64,000 nucleotides of DNA from Lysobacter auxotrophicus (GTDB taxonomy: Bacteria; Pseudomonadota; Gammaproteobacteria; Xanthomonadales; Xanthomonadaceae). The notes beneath the pieces are model-generated. The model saw only the letters and a program-made list of their open reading frames with translations. It did no database searches and was not told where the DNA came from. Position 1 is the first letter of the stretch; each line of letters begins with the position of its first letter. The translations under genes and the position numbers were made by a program. This document shows positions 24,258-37,387 of the stretch, one piece after another. The stretch is from assembly GCF_027924565.1 (NCBI RefSeq), contig NZ_AP027041.1, positions 1,612,001 through 1,676,000 of the forward strand, read 5' to 3'.

Positions 24258-24896
24258 ATGGATCGCGACGAACTCCTCCGCCAACTCGCCCGCACCCGCG
24301 CGGGCCTGATCCGCACCTACGTGTTGCACGTGGTCTGGTTCGCGGTCATGTGCACCGCGACCGCGATGCAATGGCGCCAGGACGGCCTGACGGCCTCGGT
24401 CCTGCTGACGCTCGTGACGGTGCCGCCGGTGCTGTTCTACACGGTGCGCGCGCACCGGCTCTGCCGCGCGCTCGATCCACCTGCGCGTACCGTCGGCCTC
24501 GTGCCCGTGCTGATCATCACCGTGATCCTGAGCCCCTTCGAATCCGGCCTGGTGCTACCGCTGAAGAACCTGCTCGCGACCAATCGCGTGCTACGCACCG
24601 CGCGTGCAGCGAACCACGCGCGCATTCAAGACAGCGAAACCGTCTTCGCCGCACGACGCCCTGGGCGTCGTAGGCCGGGTAAGCGAAGCGCACCCGGGGA
24701 ATGGAACGCGTCCGCGCGGCGCTTCACGCGCACCAATGCACGTCCAGCGGCGTGCCATAGCTGCTGTCCAGCGTCACCAGCACCGGCCACCGCTGCCGGT
24801 CGCCCGCGGCGACGGCCTGCTCGAACACCGCGCGCTTCCGTTCGCCCTGGATCAGCAGCAGGCGATGCGCGATGCGCGCGATCCCGCGCGGCGTGA
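24258..24896 (+). CDS. Small membrane protein of unknown function, C-terminus doubtful
   Basis: I do not recognise this family. The first ~125 residues look like a real membrane protein: a charged start (MDRDELLRQLARTRAG) and three hydrophobic segments at about 17-38, 46-64 and 80-100. After about residue 130 the composition changes to Arg/Pro/Ala, because the frame reads through a palindromic repeat (24670-24699) and then antisense to the last 173 bases of pgl. The open frame (212 residues) therefore probably ends in added, non-native sequence. Either the original stop was lost when the repeat inserted, or the annotated protein is functional with a random tail. The ATG at 24258 is well placed. 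Confidence 0.5.
   Translation: MDRDELLRQLARTRAGLIRTYVLHVVWFAVMCTATAMQWRQDGLTASVLLTLVTVPPVLFYTVRAHRLCRALDPPARTVGLVPVLIITVILSPFESGLVLPLKNLLATNRVLRTARAANHARIQDSETVFAARRPGRRRPGKRSAPGEWNASARRFTRTNARPAACHSCCPASPAPATAAGRPRRRPARTPRASVRPGSAAGDARCARSRAA
24670..24699. repeat. GTAGCCCGGG-family repeat, copy 4 (single arm)
   Basis: GTAGGCCGGGTAAGCGAAGC plus GCACCCGGGG. It lies inside the open frame of the small membrane protein (from about codon 138) and just beyond the pgl stop. Confidence 0.75.
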
Positions 24897-25464
24897 GGCT
24901 GATGCGACGCGTCCACTGTCGCGCGCCCGGGCACCCCTGCGCGTCGACGGCGACGTAGTCGCGCGGGCTGGCGAGGACGCGTTCGGCGTCGTTCATGCCG
25001 GGGAACAGCGATGCCGTATGCCCGTCATCGCCCATGCCGAACACGGCGACCGTCGCTTCGCGGCGCGCGTGCGCGTTGGCGGTGGCGACCGCGCCTTCGA
25101 GGTTGCGACCGGCCTGCGTCATCGGTTCGAAGTGCGCGACGGCCGCGTGGTCGCGCAGGAATTCGCGATGCACGAGGTACGCGTTGCTGTCCGGATCGTC
25201 CGGCAGCAGCCAGCGTTCGTCGACGAGGCCGACGTCCACGCGCTCCCAGTCCAGCGGCGCCTGCGACAGGGCGCGGTAGACCGGGCCGGGCGTTTCGCCG
25301 CCGGACAACAGCAGCCGCGCGCGCGGCTGGACGATCAGCTCGCGGCGCAGTTCCGCCGCGATGGACACCGCCGCCGCCCAAGTCCAGACCTCGCGGTTCG
25401 CGTGGGCATGGAAGACGTACGTCGCCCCGGCTTCGGGCGTCGGAAGGGGCGTGCGGTCGGCCAT
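24724..25464 (-). CDS. pgl: 6-phosphogluconolactonase
   Basis: A 246-residue DevB-type enzyme hydrolysing 6-phosphogluconolactone to 6-phosphogluconate, feeding the pentose phosphate and Entner-Doudoroff routes. Family motifs: LLLSGGETPGPVYRAL, VDVGLVDERWLLPDDPDSN and GMGDDGHTASLFPG. It lies 43 bases downstream of glk on the same strand, so the two are probably one transcript turning glucose to 6-phosphogluconate (glucose-6-phosphate dehydrogenase is not in the window). The start is the ATG at 25464. The last 173 bases overlap an antisense open frame of the small membrane protein gene. Confidence 0.95.
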   Translation of the reverse strand: MADRTPLPTPEAGATYVFHAHANREVWTWAAAVSIAAELRRELIVQPRARLLLSGGETPGPVYRALSQAPLDWERVDVGLVDERWLLPDDPDSNAYLVHREFLRDHAAVAHFEPMTQAGRNLEGAVATANAHARREATVAVFGMGDDGHTASLFPGMNDAERVLASPRDYVAVDAQGCPGARQWTRRISLTPRGIARIAHRLLLIQGERKRAVFEQAVAAGDRQRWPVLVTLDSSYGTPLDVHWCA

Positions 25465-25507
25465 GCGCCGGATCCTCGCACAGCGCCCCGAAAGACCACG
25501 TGTGGTG

Positions 25508-26515
25508 TCAGGTGCCTTCCAGGGCCAGCGCGGCGGCGCCCAGCAGGCCCGGTTGCGGGTGGATGACCGCGAGCGTCGGGATCCGCGCCATCACCGGCGA
25601 GAAGCGGCCCTTGTATTCGAAGCGCTGGCGGAAGGCCGAATGGGCGATGGACGGCAGCAGCTTCGGCACGAGGCCGCCGGTGAGGAACACGCCGTCCCAG
25701 GCGCCCAGCGTCAGCACCAGGTCGCCGGCGGCCGCGCCGAACACCGCGCAGAACACGTCGATCGTGCGCAGGCTGCGCTCGTCGCCGCCTGATGCGCGTG
25801 CGGTGATGTCGGCCGGCTTGAGCGGGCCGGGGTCTTCGCCGGCAATGTTGCTCAACGCGCGGTGCAGGTTCACCAGGCCCTGGCCGCTCACCAGGCGCTC
25901 GTTCGACACGCGGCCGAATTCGGCGGACATCTGCTGGAGGATCTCGATTTCCTCCGGCGAGTTCGGCGCGAAACTCACGTGGCCGCCTTCGGTCTGCAGC
26001 GGAAAATAGCGGCCGCCGCGGCGCAGCAGCCCGCCCACGCCCAGGCCCGTGCCCGCGCCGATGATGCCGAAGGTGCGGTCCTGTGCATCGTGGCCGTTCC
26101 AGCCGATGCCGCCGACCGGCACCACGTCTTGCGGGCGCAGCAGCGACGCGCCCATCGCCTGCGCGGCGAAGTCGTTCACCAGGCGCAGCGAGGTCAGGCC
26201 CAGCGCTTCGCCGGTCCGCGCGGCGGAAATCACCCAGGGATGGTTGGTGATGCGCGCCTCGTCGCCGTCCACGCGGCCTGCGACCGCGAACACGCCGGTG
26301 CTCGCGATGGCGCCGGTGGTGTCGAGGTAATGGCGCGCGGCGTCGGCCAGCGAGGGGAAATCGGCGACCACGAACTCGCGCACGCTCTCCATCAGCAGCG
26401 GATCGACCGCGTCGGGTCGCGCGAGCGCGAACCGCGCGTTGGTGCCGCCGATGTCGGCGAGCAGGGCGTGGGTGTCGGTCGGGGGGATCTCGCTCAAGGC
26501 ATCACCGGAAGGCAT
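25508..26515 (-). CDS. glk: Glucokinase
   Basis: A 335-residue Glk-family (non-ROK) kinase that phosphorylates glucose to glucose-6-phosphate in the cytoplasm. The ATP-binding phosphate-1 motif ALLADIGGTNARFALA is at about 17-32. RLVNDFAAQAMG holds the family's substrate-loop Asn-Asp, and FGIIGAGTGLGVGGLL the adenosine region. ATG at 26515; a TTG one codon earlier is possible. It heads a glk-pgl operon and is divergent from the MsmX-type ATPase gene, with a LacI-type box between them about 230 bases before glk. This fits use of glucose released from the imported oligosaccharide. Confidence 0.95.
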   Translation of the reverse strand: MPSGDALSEIPPTDTHALLADIGGTNARFALARPDAVDPLLMESVREFVVADFPSLADAARHYLDTTGAIASTGVFAVAGRVDGDEARITNHPWVISAARTGEALGLTSLRLVNDFAAQAMGASLLRPQDVVPVGGIGWNGHDAQDRTFGIIGAGTGLGVGGLLRRGGRYFPLQTEGGHVSFAPNSPEEIEILQQMSAEFGRVSNERLVSGQGLVNLHRALSNIAGEDPGPLKPADITARASGGDERSLRTIDVFCAVFGAAAGDLVLTLGAWDGVFLTGGLVPKLLPSIAHSAFRQRFEYKGRFSPVMARIPTLAVIHPQPGLLGAAALALEGT

Positions 26516-26740
26516 CAACGCGGATGGGTCCGCAGCGTAATGGAGCGGCCGGCGCCTGTCTGCGATGCCGTCGCGCCGGGCCGTGCGGCGTGCGCTGAAT
26601 ACGAAATCAGTGCCGCGGTCGTGCGGGGAGAAAGAACGCGGCGGGATCCGATGCCGTGGGAGGGAAGGGCAACGGATCCCGTCGCGAAAAACGTCCGCGT
26701 TCCGGCCCCGTGGTCGGGCGTCGTCGGCGGGTGATAGGCA

Positions 26741-26756
26741 TGAAAACGGTTACATG
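26741..26756. promoter_or_regulatory. LacI-type operator between glk and the ABC ATPase gene
   Basis: TGAAAACGGTTACATG has the same layout as the boxes at 5249 and 6374 (A-rich half, central CG, GTTACA half) with a few mismatches. It is about 96 bases before the ATPase ATG and about 225 bases before glk, so it could control either or both. Confidence 0.6.
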
Positions 26757-26851
26757 GCAGGATAACGAAGGCCGGCGCCATTTGCATTGCCGGAACGAAC
26801 ACAATGCGAGCGCCGTCCCGCTTGGACCGCAGGGCTCACCCGAGGAACTCA

Positions 26852-27952
<1,101 letters not shown>

Positions 27953-27955
27953 TCG

Positions 27956-29122
27956 TCAGCCGGGGTGCGTCGTTTCGCGCACCACATCCGCCGCATTCAC
28001 ATCCTCCGCCCCCGGCGAGGTCGTCGTCGCCGCGGGTACATGCGCCCGGTACACCCGCGAGTCCGCGTCCTCTGCCGCGCGGATCGCCCGCGCGACGCGC
28101 ACGCGCGGCAACGCGTACGGGTGCGAGGCGTTGAGGAATTCGATCATGCGTTCGCGCACGGCGCAGCGCAGGTCGAAGAGGTCGCCGGAGTTGCGGGCGC
28201 TCACCAGCAATCGCACCTGCACGGTCGAGCGGTCCGAGTCGGTGATCTGCGCGACGCAGACGCGGCCATCCCAGCGCTCGTCGGTTTCGCAGATGTGTTG
28301 CAGCGCCTTGCGTACTTCGCCCATCGGCGTGCGGTAGTCGAGCCACAGGAATGCCGTGCCGAGCAGTTGCGACGTCGTGCGTGTCCAGTTCTCGAACGGG
28401 TTTTCGATGAACCATTGCAGCGGTACCACGAGGCGGCGTTCGTCCCAGATGCGCACGACCACGTAGGTGCTGTCGATTTCCTCGATGCGGCCCCATTCGC
28501 CCTGCACGATGACCACGTCGTCCAGGCGGATCGGCTGGGTGAGGGCGATCTGCAAGCCGGCGATGAGGTTGCCGAACACCGGCTTGGCCGCGATGCCCGC
28601 CACCAGGCCGATGATGCCGGCCGAGGCGAGCAGGGTCGTGCCGAGCTGGCGGATCGCGGGGAACGTCATCAGCGCGATCGAGACGCCGCCGAGGATGACG
28701 GCGCCCTGGGCGATGCGGCTCAACACACGCGTCTGCGTCTGCACGCGTCGGGCTTCGAGGTTGTCGGCGACCTCCACCGGGTGCTGGCGCAGGATGCGTC
28801 GCTCGATCGCGCCGATCGCCCGCACCAGCAGCCAGGTCACGCAGAGCAGGCCGCCGACGCCGAGCCAATGCTGGATGCGGTCGATCCAGTCCTCCGGCAG
28901 CGGCACGGCCCGCACCGCGATGCTGAGGAAGAACAGCGGCAGCGCCACGGCCGCGGGCAGGGCGATGACCTGCACGATCCGGGCGCGCATCCGCGTGGCG
29001 AGGTGGGCATCCGCCCGGCGAGCCAGCGCCAGCAGGGCGCCATGGACCACCAGGCCCAGCACCAGCGCGATCGTCAGTGGCCACGCGATCGCGCCAGCCT
29101 GCAACCAGAAACCTCGATCCAT
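27956..29122 (-). CDS. MscS-family mechanosensitive ion channel
   Basis: A 388-residue inner-membrane protein with about five hydrophobic helices in the first ~190 residues and the MscS core after them. The pore helix and following segment read TTLLASAGIIGLVAGIAAKP then VFGNLIAGLQIALTQPIRLD, followed by the beta domain (DVVIVQGEWGRIEEIDSTYV, VPLQWFIENPFENW). It releases solutes on hypo-osmotic shock. It is larger than E. coli MscS (286) but smaller than MscK. The ATG at 29122 is used. It converges on the ABC ATPase gene with only 3 bases between stops, so no terminator separates them. Confidence 0.92.
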   Translation of the reverse strand: MDRGFWLQAGAIAWPLTIALVLGLVVHGALLALARRADAHLATRMRARIVQVIALPAAVALPLFFLSIAVRAVPLPEDWIDRIQHWLGVGGLLCVTWLLVRAIGAIERRILRQHPVEVADNLEARRVQTQTRVLSRIAQGAVILGGVSIALMTFPAIRQLGTTLLASAGIIGLVAGIAAKPVFGNLIAGLQIALTQPIRLDDVVIVQGEWGRIEEIDSTYVVVRIWDERRLVVPLQWFIENPFENWTRTTSQLLGTAFLWLDYRTPMGEVRKALQHICETDERWDGRVCVAQITDSDRSTVQVRLLVSARNSGDLFDLRCAVRERMIEFLNASHPYALPRVRVARAIRAAEDADSRVYRAHVPAATTTSPGAEDVNAADVVRETTHPG

Positions 29123-29367
29123 GGCCCCAGCCTCGCAGCGGCGCCGTAAATGCCGCGTCGACCGGACCCGCCTGCCGTACGGGGCCTGTCCCGACGGGCC
29201 ATCCGGCCCCGCAGCGCCGGCCAGCCTCGCTATACTCTTTCATCTTTCGGCTGAAACGCCGAACCTTCGCTATACCGATCAAGCAGTTAGCGTAGATAAG
29301 TCATCCACCTCACGAGGATGCGCGCGCGGTCAGGCGACACGCATCGAGCCCGAGAACCCATCGACGC

Positions 29368-32300
29368 ATGCGTCTGTCCACGATCAAGCTGTCCGGCTTC
29401 AAATCCTTCGTCGATCCGACCACGCTGCATTTGCCGACCAACATGACCGGCATCGTCGGTCCCAACGGCTGCGGCAAGTCCAACATCATCGACGCCGTGC
29501 GCTGGGTGATGGGCGAGAGCTCCGCCAGCCGCCTGCGCGGCGATTCGCTGACCGACGTGATCTTCGCCGGTTCCTCGGCACGCAAGCCCGTCTCGCAGGC
29601 GATGGTCGAGCTGATCTTCGACAACTCCGACCACACCATCACCGGTGAATACGCGGCGTTCAACGAGATCTCGGTCAAGCGCACCGTCAGCCGCGACGGC
29701 AGCAACCAGTACTACCTCAACGGCGCCAAGTGCCGCCGCCGCGACATCACCGACCTGTTCCTCGGCACGGGCCTGGGCCCGCGCAGTTACTCGATCATCG
29801 AGCAGGGCATGATCTCGCAGGTCATCGAGGCCAAGCCCGAGGAACTGCGCGTCTACCTGGAAGAAGCCGCCGGCATCTCCAAGTACAAGGAACGGCGCAA
29901 GGAAACCGAAACGCGCATCCGCCACACGCGCGAGAACCTGGATCGCCTGAACGACCTGCGCGAGGAAGTCGGCAAGCAGCTCGAACACCTCAAGCGCCAG
30001 GCGCGCCAAGCCGAGCAGTACCAGGCGATCCAGGCCGAGCGGAAGGTCAAGGACGCGCAGTGGAAGGCGCTGGAACACCGCGCCCTCGACCAGAAACTGC
30101 AGGGCCAGCGCGAGAAGCTCGCGCAGCAGGAAACCCGCCTGCAACAGCTCATCGCCGAACAGCGCGAGGCCGAGCGCGAGATCGAAGTCGGCCGCGTGAA
30201 GCGCGAAGAGGCCGCCGAGGCGCTCAACAAGGCGCAGGCCGCCAGCTACGAGGTCAGCGGTTCGCTGGCCCGCATCGAACAGCAGATCCAGCACCAGCGC
30301 GAAATGGCCAGCCGCCTGCACAAGGCGCGCGACGAGGCCATGACCGCGCTGGCCGAGCTCGGCCAGCACATGGGCAGCGACCAGTCCAAGCTGGACGTGC
30401 TTCGCGAAGCCGTGGGCGAGTCCGAACCGCGCCTGGAGCAATTGCGCGAAGAAGACGTCATGCGCCAGGAGACGTTGCGCGAGGCCGAGGCCGCGCTCAC
30501 CGACTGGCAGCAGCGCTGGGAAGCGCACAGCCGCGCGCAGGCCGAGGCCTCGCGTGCCGCCGACGTGGAGCGCACGCGCATCGAGCACCTGGACCGCCAG
30601 GTACTGGAAGCCGATCGCCGCCGCGAATCGCTCAATGCCGAACGTTCCGGCCTCGACCTGACCGCGCTGTCGGACTCGTTCGCCGAGCTGCAGGAAAAGC
30701 ACGAAACGCAGAAGTTCTCCATCGACAGCCTCAGCGAGGAACTGGAGACGCGCAAGGGAACGCTGGCGCAGCTGCAGGAACAGCAGCGCACCACGCAGTC
30801 CGAACTGGCCGATGCCCGCAAGCAGGCGCAGGCCGCGCGCGGTCGGTTGTCGTCGCTGGAAACCCTGCAGCACGCGGCACTGGGCCAGGAGCAGGGCGCC
30901 GCGCTGGCCTGGCTCAAGGCGCGCGAACTGGATTCGGCCACGCGCGTGGGCGAAGCGCTCGACGTCGATGCCGGCTGGGAAAACGCGGTCGAAAGCGCGC
31001 TCGGCCAGATGATCGAAGGCGTGCTGGTCGAATCGCCGGAAACGCTGGTGGAAGCCATCGGCGAACTGGGCGAAGGGCGCCTCGCGCTGGTCGATCCGCA
31101 GAACGATTCGGTGCAGTTCGCGCCGACGTCGCTCGCATCGAAGGTACGCGGCCCGATCGCGATCCGCCGCATCCTCGCGAAACTGCATGCGGCCGACGAC
31201 CTGACGCAGGCGCGCGCGTTGCTGCCGCAGCTGGGCGAAGGCGAATCGGTCATCACCCGCACCGGCGAGCGCCTCGGCGCGGGCTGGGTGCGCGTGCTGC
31301 GCTCGGGCGCGGCCCAGCAGGGCGCGCTGCTGCGCGAGCGCGAAATCCAGACGCTGCGCGGCGAAATCGAAACGCTGCTGTCGCGCGAAAAGGAACTCGA
31401 ATCGCTGCTGGTCCAACTGCGCGACCGTACGCTTGCCGCCGAGCAGCAGCGCGAGGACGCGCAGCGCACGCTGTACATGGCGCATCGCAGCGTGTCCGAG
31501 CTCGCGGGCCAGCTGCAGAGCCAGCAGGGCCGCCTCGACAACGCGCGCTCGCGCATCGAGAAGATCGACGCCGAACTCGCGCAGCTCGAACAGACGCTGG
31601 AAGCCGCGCAGGACCAGGGGCGCGAGGCACGCAACCGCCAGGAAGAGGCGGTGGTGCGCATGAGCGAACTGGAGGACACGCGCCACGCGCTGGAAGGCGA
31701 ACGCCGCAACCTCACCGACGCGCGCGACCAGGCCCGCAACATCGCCCGCGAAACGCGCGATACCGCGCATGCGCTGGCGCTCACGCTGGAGTCGCAGCGT
31801 ACGCAGATCGCCGCGCTGGAACAGGCGCTGTCGCGCATGGGCGGCCAGCGCGGCCAGCTCGATACGCGGCTGGAGGAACTCTCGCTGCAGCTGGCCGAAG
31901 GCGACGATCCGGTGGTGACGCTGGAAGAACAGCGGCAGGTCGCGCTGGAGCAGCGCGTGCTCACCGAGCAGAACCTCACCCTGGCGCGCACCACGCTGGA
32001 CGGCATCGACAACGACCTGCGCCGTTTCGAACAGGTCCGCCACCAGCGCGACGACCAGGCGATCCAGCAGCGCGAAGCGATCGGGCAGCGCCGCCTCGAA
32101 CAGCAGGCGCTGGTGCTGAAGGCCGAGCAGCTCGTCGCGGCCGTGGTCGAAGCCGGCTTCGTGCTGGAAGACGTGTTGAACACGCTCACCGACGACATGG
32201 ACGTGGACGTGTGGGGCCGCAGCGTCAACGAACTGGACGCCAAGCTGCGCCGCCTGGAGCCGGTGAACCTCGCCGCCATCGCCGAACACGCCGAGGCCGA

Positions 32301-32871
32301 GCAGCGCAAGGACTACCTCGACGCGCAGAACACCGACCTCACCACCGCGCTGGAAACGCTGGAAGAAGCCATCCGCAAGATCGACCGCGAAACCCGCGGC
32401 CGCTTCAAGGACACCTTCGACCGCGTCAACAGTGGCGTGCAGGAGCTGTATCCGCGCCTGTTCGGCGGCGGCCACGCGTACCTGGAACTCACCGGCGAGG
32501 ACCTGCTGGACACCGGCGTCTCGATCATGGCCCGCCCGCCGGGCAAGCGCGTGTCGAACATCTCGCTGCTGTCCGGCGGCGAGAAGGCGATGACCGCCGT
32601 GGCGCTGGTGTTCGCGATCTTCCGCCTCAATCCCGCGCCGTTCTGCCTGCTCGACGAGGTGGACGCGCCGCTGGACGAAGCCAACGTCGGGCGCCTCGCG
32701 CAGATGGTCAGCGAGATGAGCGAGGCGGTACAGTTCCTCTTCGTCACCCACAACAAGGCGACGATGGAAGCCGCGCAACAGCTGTCGGGCGTGACCATGC
32801 GCGAGCCGGGCGTCAGCCGCCTGGTGTCGGTGGACCTGGCCGAGGCCTCGCGACTGGCAGGCGTGGCGTGA
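29368..32871 (+). CDS. smc: Chromosome segregation ATPase Smc
   Basis: The core of bacterial condensin, 1167 residues. N-terminal head with Walker A GPNGCGKSN (31-39) and GTGLGPRSYSIIEQGMI; first coiled coil ~165-490; hinge ~500-660 (ALAWLKARELDSATRVGEAL is at its start); second coiled coil ~660-1000; C-terminal head with signature LSGGEKAM (from 1068), Walker B FCLLDEVDAPLDEANV and the His switch FVTHNK. All ATPase motifs are intact and the length is normal. ATG at 29368, 245 bases downstream of the divergent mscS. zipA follows after 46 bases. Its partners ScpA and ScpB are encoded 25 kb away at 2.1-4.1 kb. Confidence 0.97.
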   Translation: MRLSTIKLSGFKSFVDPTTLHLPTNMTGIVGPNGCGKSNIIDAVRWVMGESSASRLRGDSLTDVIFAGSSARKPVSQAMVELIFDNSDHTITGEYAAFNEISVKRTVSRDGSNQYYLNGAKCRRRDITDLFLGTGLGPRSYSIIEQGMISQVIEAKPEELRVYLEEAAGISKYKERRKETETRIRHTRENLDRLNDLREEVGKQLEHLKRQARQAEQYQAIQAERKVKDAQWKALEHRALDQKLQGQREKLAQQETRLQQLIAEQREAEREIEVGRVKREEAAEALNKAQAASYEVSGSLARIEQQIQHQREMASRLHKARDEAMTALAELGQHMGSDQSKLDVLREAVGESEPRLEQLREEDVMRQETLREAEAALTDWQQRWEAHSRAQAEASRAADVERTRIEHLDRQVLEADRRRESLNAERSGLDLTALSDSFAELQEKHETQKFSIDSLSEELETRKGTLAQLQEQQRTTQSELADARKQAQAARGRLSSLETLQHAALGQEQGAALAWLKARELDSATRVGEALDVDAGWENAVESALGQMIEGVLVESPETLVEAIGELGEGRLALVDPQNDSVQFAPTSLASKVRGPIAIRRILAKLHAADDLTQARALLPQLGEGESVITRTGERLGAGWVRVLRSGAAQQGALLREREIQTLRGEIETLLSREKELESLLVQLRDRTLAAEQQREDAQRTLYMAHRSVSELAGQLQSQQGRLDNARSRIEKIDAELAQLEQTLEAAQDQGREARNRQEEAVVRMSELEDTRHALEGERRNLTDARDQARNIARETRDTAHALALTLESQRTQIAALEQALSRMGGQRGQLDTRLEELSLQLAEGDDPVVTLEEQRQVALEQRVLTEQNLTLARTTLDGIDNDLRRFEQVRHQRDDQAIQQREAIGQRRLEQQALVLKAEQLVAAVVEAGFVLEDVLNTLTDDMDVDVWGRSVNELDAKLRRLEPVNLAAIAEHAEAEQRKDYLDAQNTDLTTALETLEEAIRKIDRETRGRFKDTFDRVNSGVQELYPRLFGGGHAYLELTGEDLLDTGVSIMARPPGKRVSNISLLSGGEKAMTAVALVFAIFRLNPAPFCLLDEVDAPLDEANVGRLAQMVSEMSEAVQFLFVTHNKATMEAAQQLSGVTMREPGVSRLVSVDLAEASRLAGVA

Positions 32872-32917
32872 CCGGCCGCGTGTTCCGTGCAAACCCCATC
32901 GTGAAGGAGTCCATCTG

Positions 32918-33661
32918 ATGTCCGACGTGACCCTGCTGCGGATCGGCATCCTGATCGCGGGACTGATCCTCGTCGCCGCCATCGTCTTCTTCGGCCGTCC
33001 GCGCAAGCCGGGGCAGGGCAAGCGCCTCCCGCGCGAACCGGCGTCCTCCGCCGGCGCGCCGCGCCAGGAACCCACGCTGGGCGAGCAGATCGAACGCGAC
33101 GCAGCGCAGGGTGCGGCGGGCGGCTCGACCGCGCAGGCCGAACTGGAGCTGTTCGACCGCACGCTCGAAGGCGGCGCGAACAGCGAACTCGGCCGTCGCG
33201 TCACCGAGGAATTCGACAAGATCGTGACCCTGTACCTGGCCGCCCGCGCCGGACAGAAGCTGCACGGCCCGGACATCGTCGTCGCCGCCGAAAAGGCCGG
33301 CCTGGTCTACGGCTACATGGGCGTGTTCCACCGCCTGGTCGAGAACCACCCCGACCGCGGCCCGGTGTTCAGCGTGGCCAACATCATGAAGCCCGGCAGC
33401 TTCGACATGGCCAACATCCAGTCGATGGAAACGCCGGCCATCGCGTTCTTCCTCACGTTGCCCGCGCCGGTGAACGCGCTGGACGCGTGGGAGACCATGC
33501 TGCCCACCGCGCAGCGCATGGCCGAACTGCTGGACGGCGTGGTGCTGGACGAACAGCGCAACGCGCTCGGCCGCCAGCGCATCGCGCACATCCGCGACGA
33601 ACTGCGCGCCTACGACCGCCAGCGCGAAGCCCCACCGCTGACGAAGCCGGCGCGCTGGTGA
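32918..33661 (+). CDS. zipA: Cell division protein ZipA
   Basis: Inner-membrane anchor for FtsZ. An N-terminal transmembrane helix (LRIGILIAGLILVAAIVFFG, about 7-26) is followed by a basic Pro/Gly-rich linker and the ZipA C-terminal FtsZ-binding domain at ~105-235 (EFDKIVTLYLAARAGQKLHG, GYMGVFHRL, SVANIMKPGSFDMANIQSME). At 247 residues it is shorter than E. coli ZipA (328): the disordered linker is only about 75 residues. Order smc-zipA-ligA is shared with other gammaproteobacteria. ATG at 32918 preceded by AAGGAG. Confidence in the family is high. Confidence 0.93.
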   Translation: MSDVTLLRIGILIAGLILVAAIVFFGRPRKPGQGKRLPREPASSAGAPRQEPTLGEQIERDAAQGAAGGSTAQAELELFDRTLEGGANSELGRRVTEEFDKIVTLYLAARAGQKLHGPDIVVAAEKAGLVYGYMGVFHRLVENHPDRGPVFSVANIMKPGSFDMANIQSMETPAIAFFLTLPAPVNALDAWETMLPTAQRMAELLDGVVLDEQRNALGRQRIAHIRDELRAYDRQREAPPLTKPARW

Positions 33662-36329
<2,668 letters not shown>

Positions 36330-36332
36330 GGC

Positions 36333-37304
36333 ATGGGCGACTGGCAACCGTCGGCGTCGTTCGACGTCCTGCGCCTGCGCGCGCGGCTCAACGCGACCGT
36401 GCGCGCGTTCTTCGCGCAACGCGACGTGGTCGAAGTGGAAACGCCGGTGATGTCGATGGCCGGCAACAGCGACCCGAACATCGCGTCGTTCCATCTGGAA
36501 TTCAGCGGCCGCACCGACGGCGCGCCGCGCACGCGTTGGCTGCGCACCTCGCCGGAGTACCCGTTGAAGCGGCTGCTCGCGGCGGGCTTCGGCGATTGCT
36601 ACGAGCTTGGCCGCGTGTTCCGCGACGGCGAAGCCGGTGGCCGCCACAATCCCGAATTCACGATGCTGGAGTGGTATCGCCTCGGCTGGGACCACACGCG
36701 TCTAGTCGACGAAACCGCCGCGCTGGTGCGGGCGGCGCTCGCGCTGGTCGGCCGCACGGCGACGCTGTCGCGCATCACGTATCACGACCTGTATCGCGAA
36801 CGACTGGGCATCGATCCGGCCAGCGCGAGCGAGGCACAACTGCGAGCGGCGCTTGGCGATGTGGTGATCGATCCGGCGGGGCTGACCCGCGACGACTGGC
36901 TCGACCTGCTGATGACCCACCGCCTGCAACCGTCGTTCGATCCGGACGAACTGCTGGCCGTGTACGACTACCCGGCCTCGCAGTGCGCGCTGGCGCGCAT
37001 CCGTGCGGGCGAGCCGCCGGTGGCCGAGCGCTTCGAGCTGTACCTGGGGCCGCTGGAGTTGGCGAACGGCTATCACGAACTGGCCGACGCGGCGGAGCAG
37101 GGCGCGAGGTTCGAGCGCGATCGCAGCGTGCGCCGAGGTCGGGGCGACATCGAGCCGCCGCGCGACGAGCGCCTGCTGCATGCGCTGTCGGCGGGGTTCC
37201 CCGCATGCGCCGGCGTCGCGCTGGGCATGGACCGCCTGATGATGGCGATGCTGCGCACCGGCCGCATCGCCGATGTGCTGGCCTTCGACTTCGCCCGCGC
37301 CTGA
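36333..37304 (+). CDS. epmA: Elongation factor P-(R)-beta-lysine ligase
   Basis: EpmA (PoxA/GenX) is a truncated class II lysyl-tRNA synthetase that attaches (R)-beta-lysine to elongation factor P, which helps ribosomes through polyproline stretches. 323 residues, with the class II motifs: DVVEVETPVMSMAGNSDPNI, LRTSPEYPLKRLLAAGFGDC, YELGRVFRDGEAGGRHNPEF followed by TMLEWYRLGW, and GVALGMDRLMMAML. The anticodon-binding domain of true LysS is absent, as expected. It is immediately downstream of ligA (3-base gap). EF-P and EpmB are not in the window. Confidence 0.95.
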   Translation: MGDWQPSASFDVLRLRARLNATVRAFFAQRDVVEVETPVMSMAGNSDPNIASFHLEFSGRTDGAPRTRWLRTSPEYPLKRLLAAGFGDCYELGRVFRDGEAGGRHNPEFTMLEWYRLGWDHTRLVDETAALVRAALALVGRTATLSRITYHDLYRERLGIDPASASEAQLRAALGDVVIDPAGLTRDDWLDLLMTHRLQPSFDPDELLAVYDYPASQCALARIRAGEPPVAERFELYLGPLELANGYHELADAAEQGARFERDRSVRRGRGDIEPPRDERLLHALSAGFPACAGVALGMDRLMMAMLRTGRIADVLAFDFARA

Positions 37305-37387
37305 CGTCCCGTTTTCGCGATCCGCCGGGTTCTTGATGCCCGTTTACGCGCGGACCCGATACAGTGGCGTCTGGAAGACAGGGGTGC

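Noticed and set aside
29287-33276. A minus-strand open frame of about 1330 codons opposite smc and zipA
   Set aside because: Same reason: it mirrors the smc coding strand, has no motifs, and smc and zipA are unmistakable.
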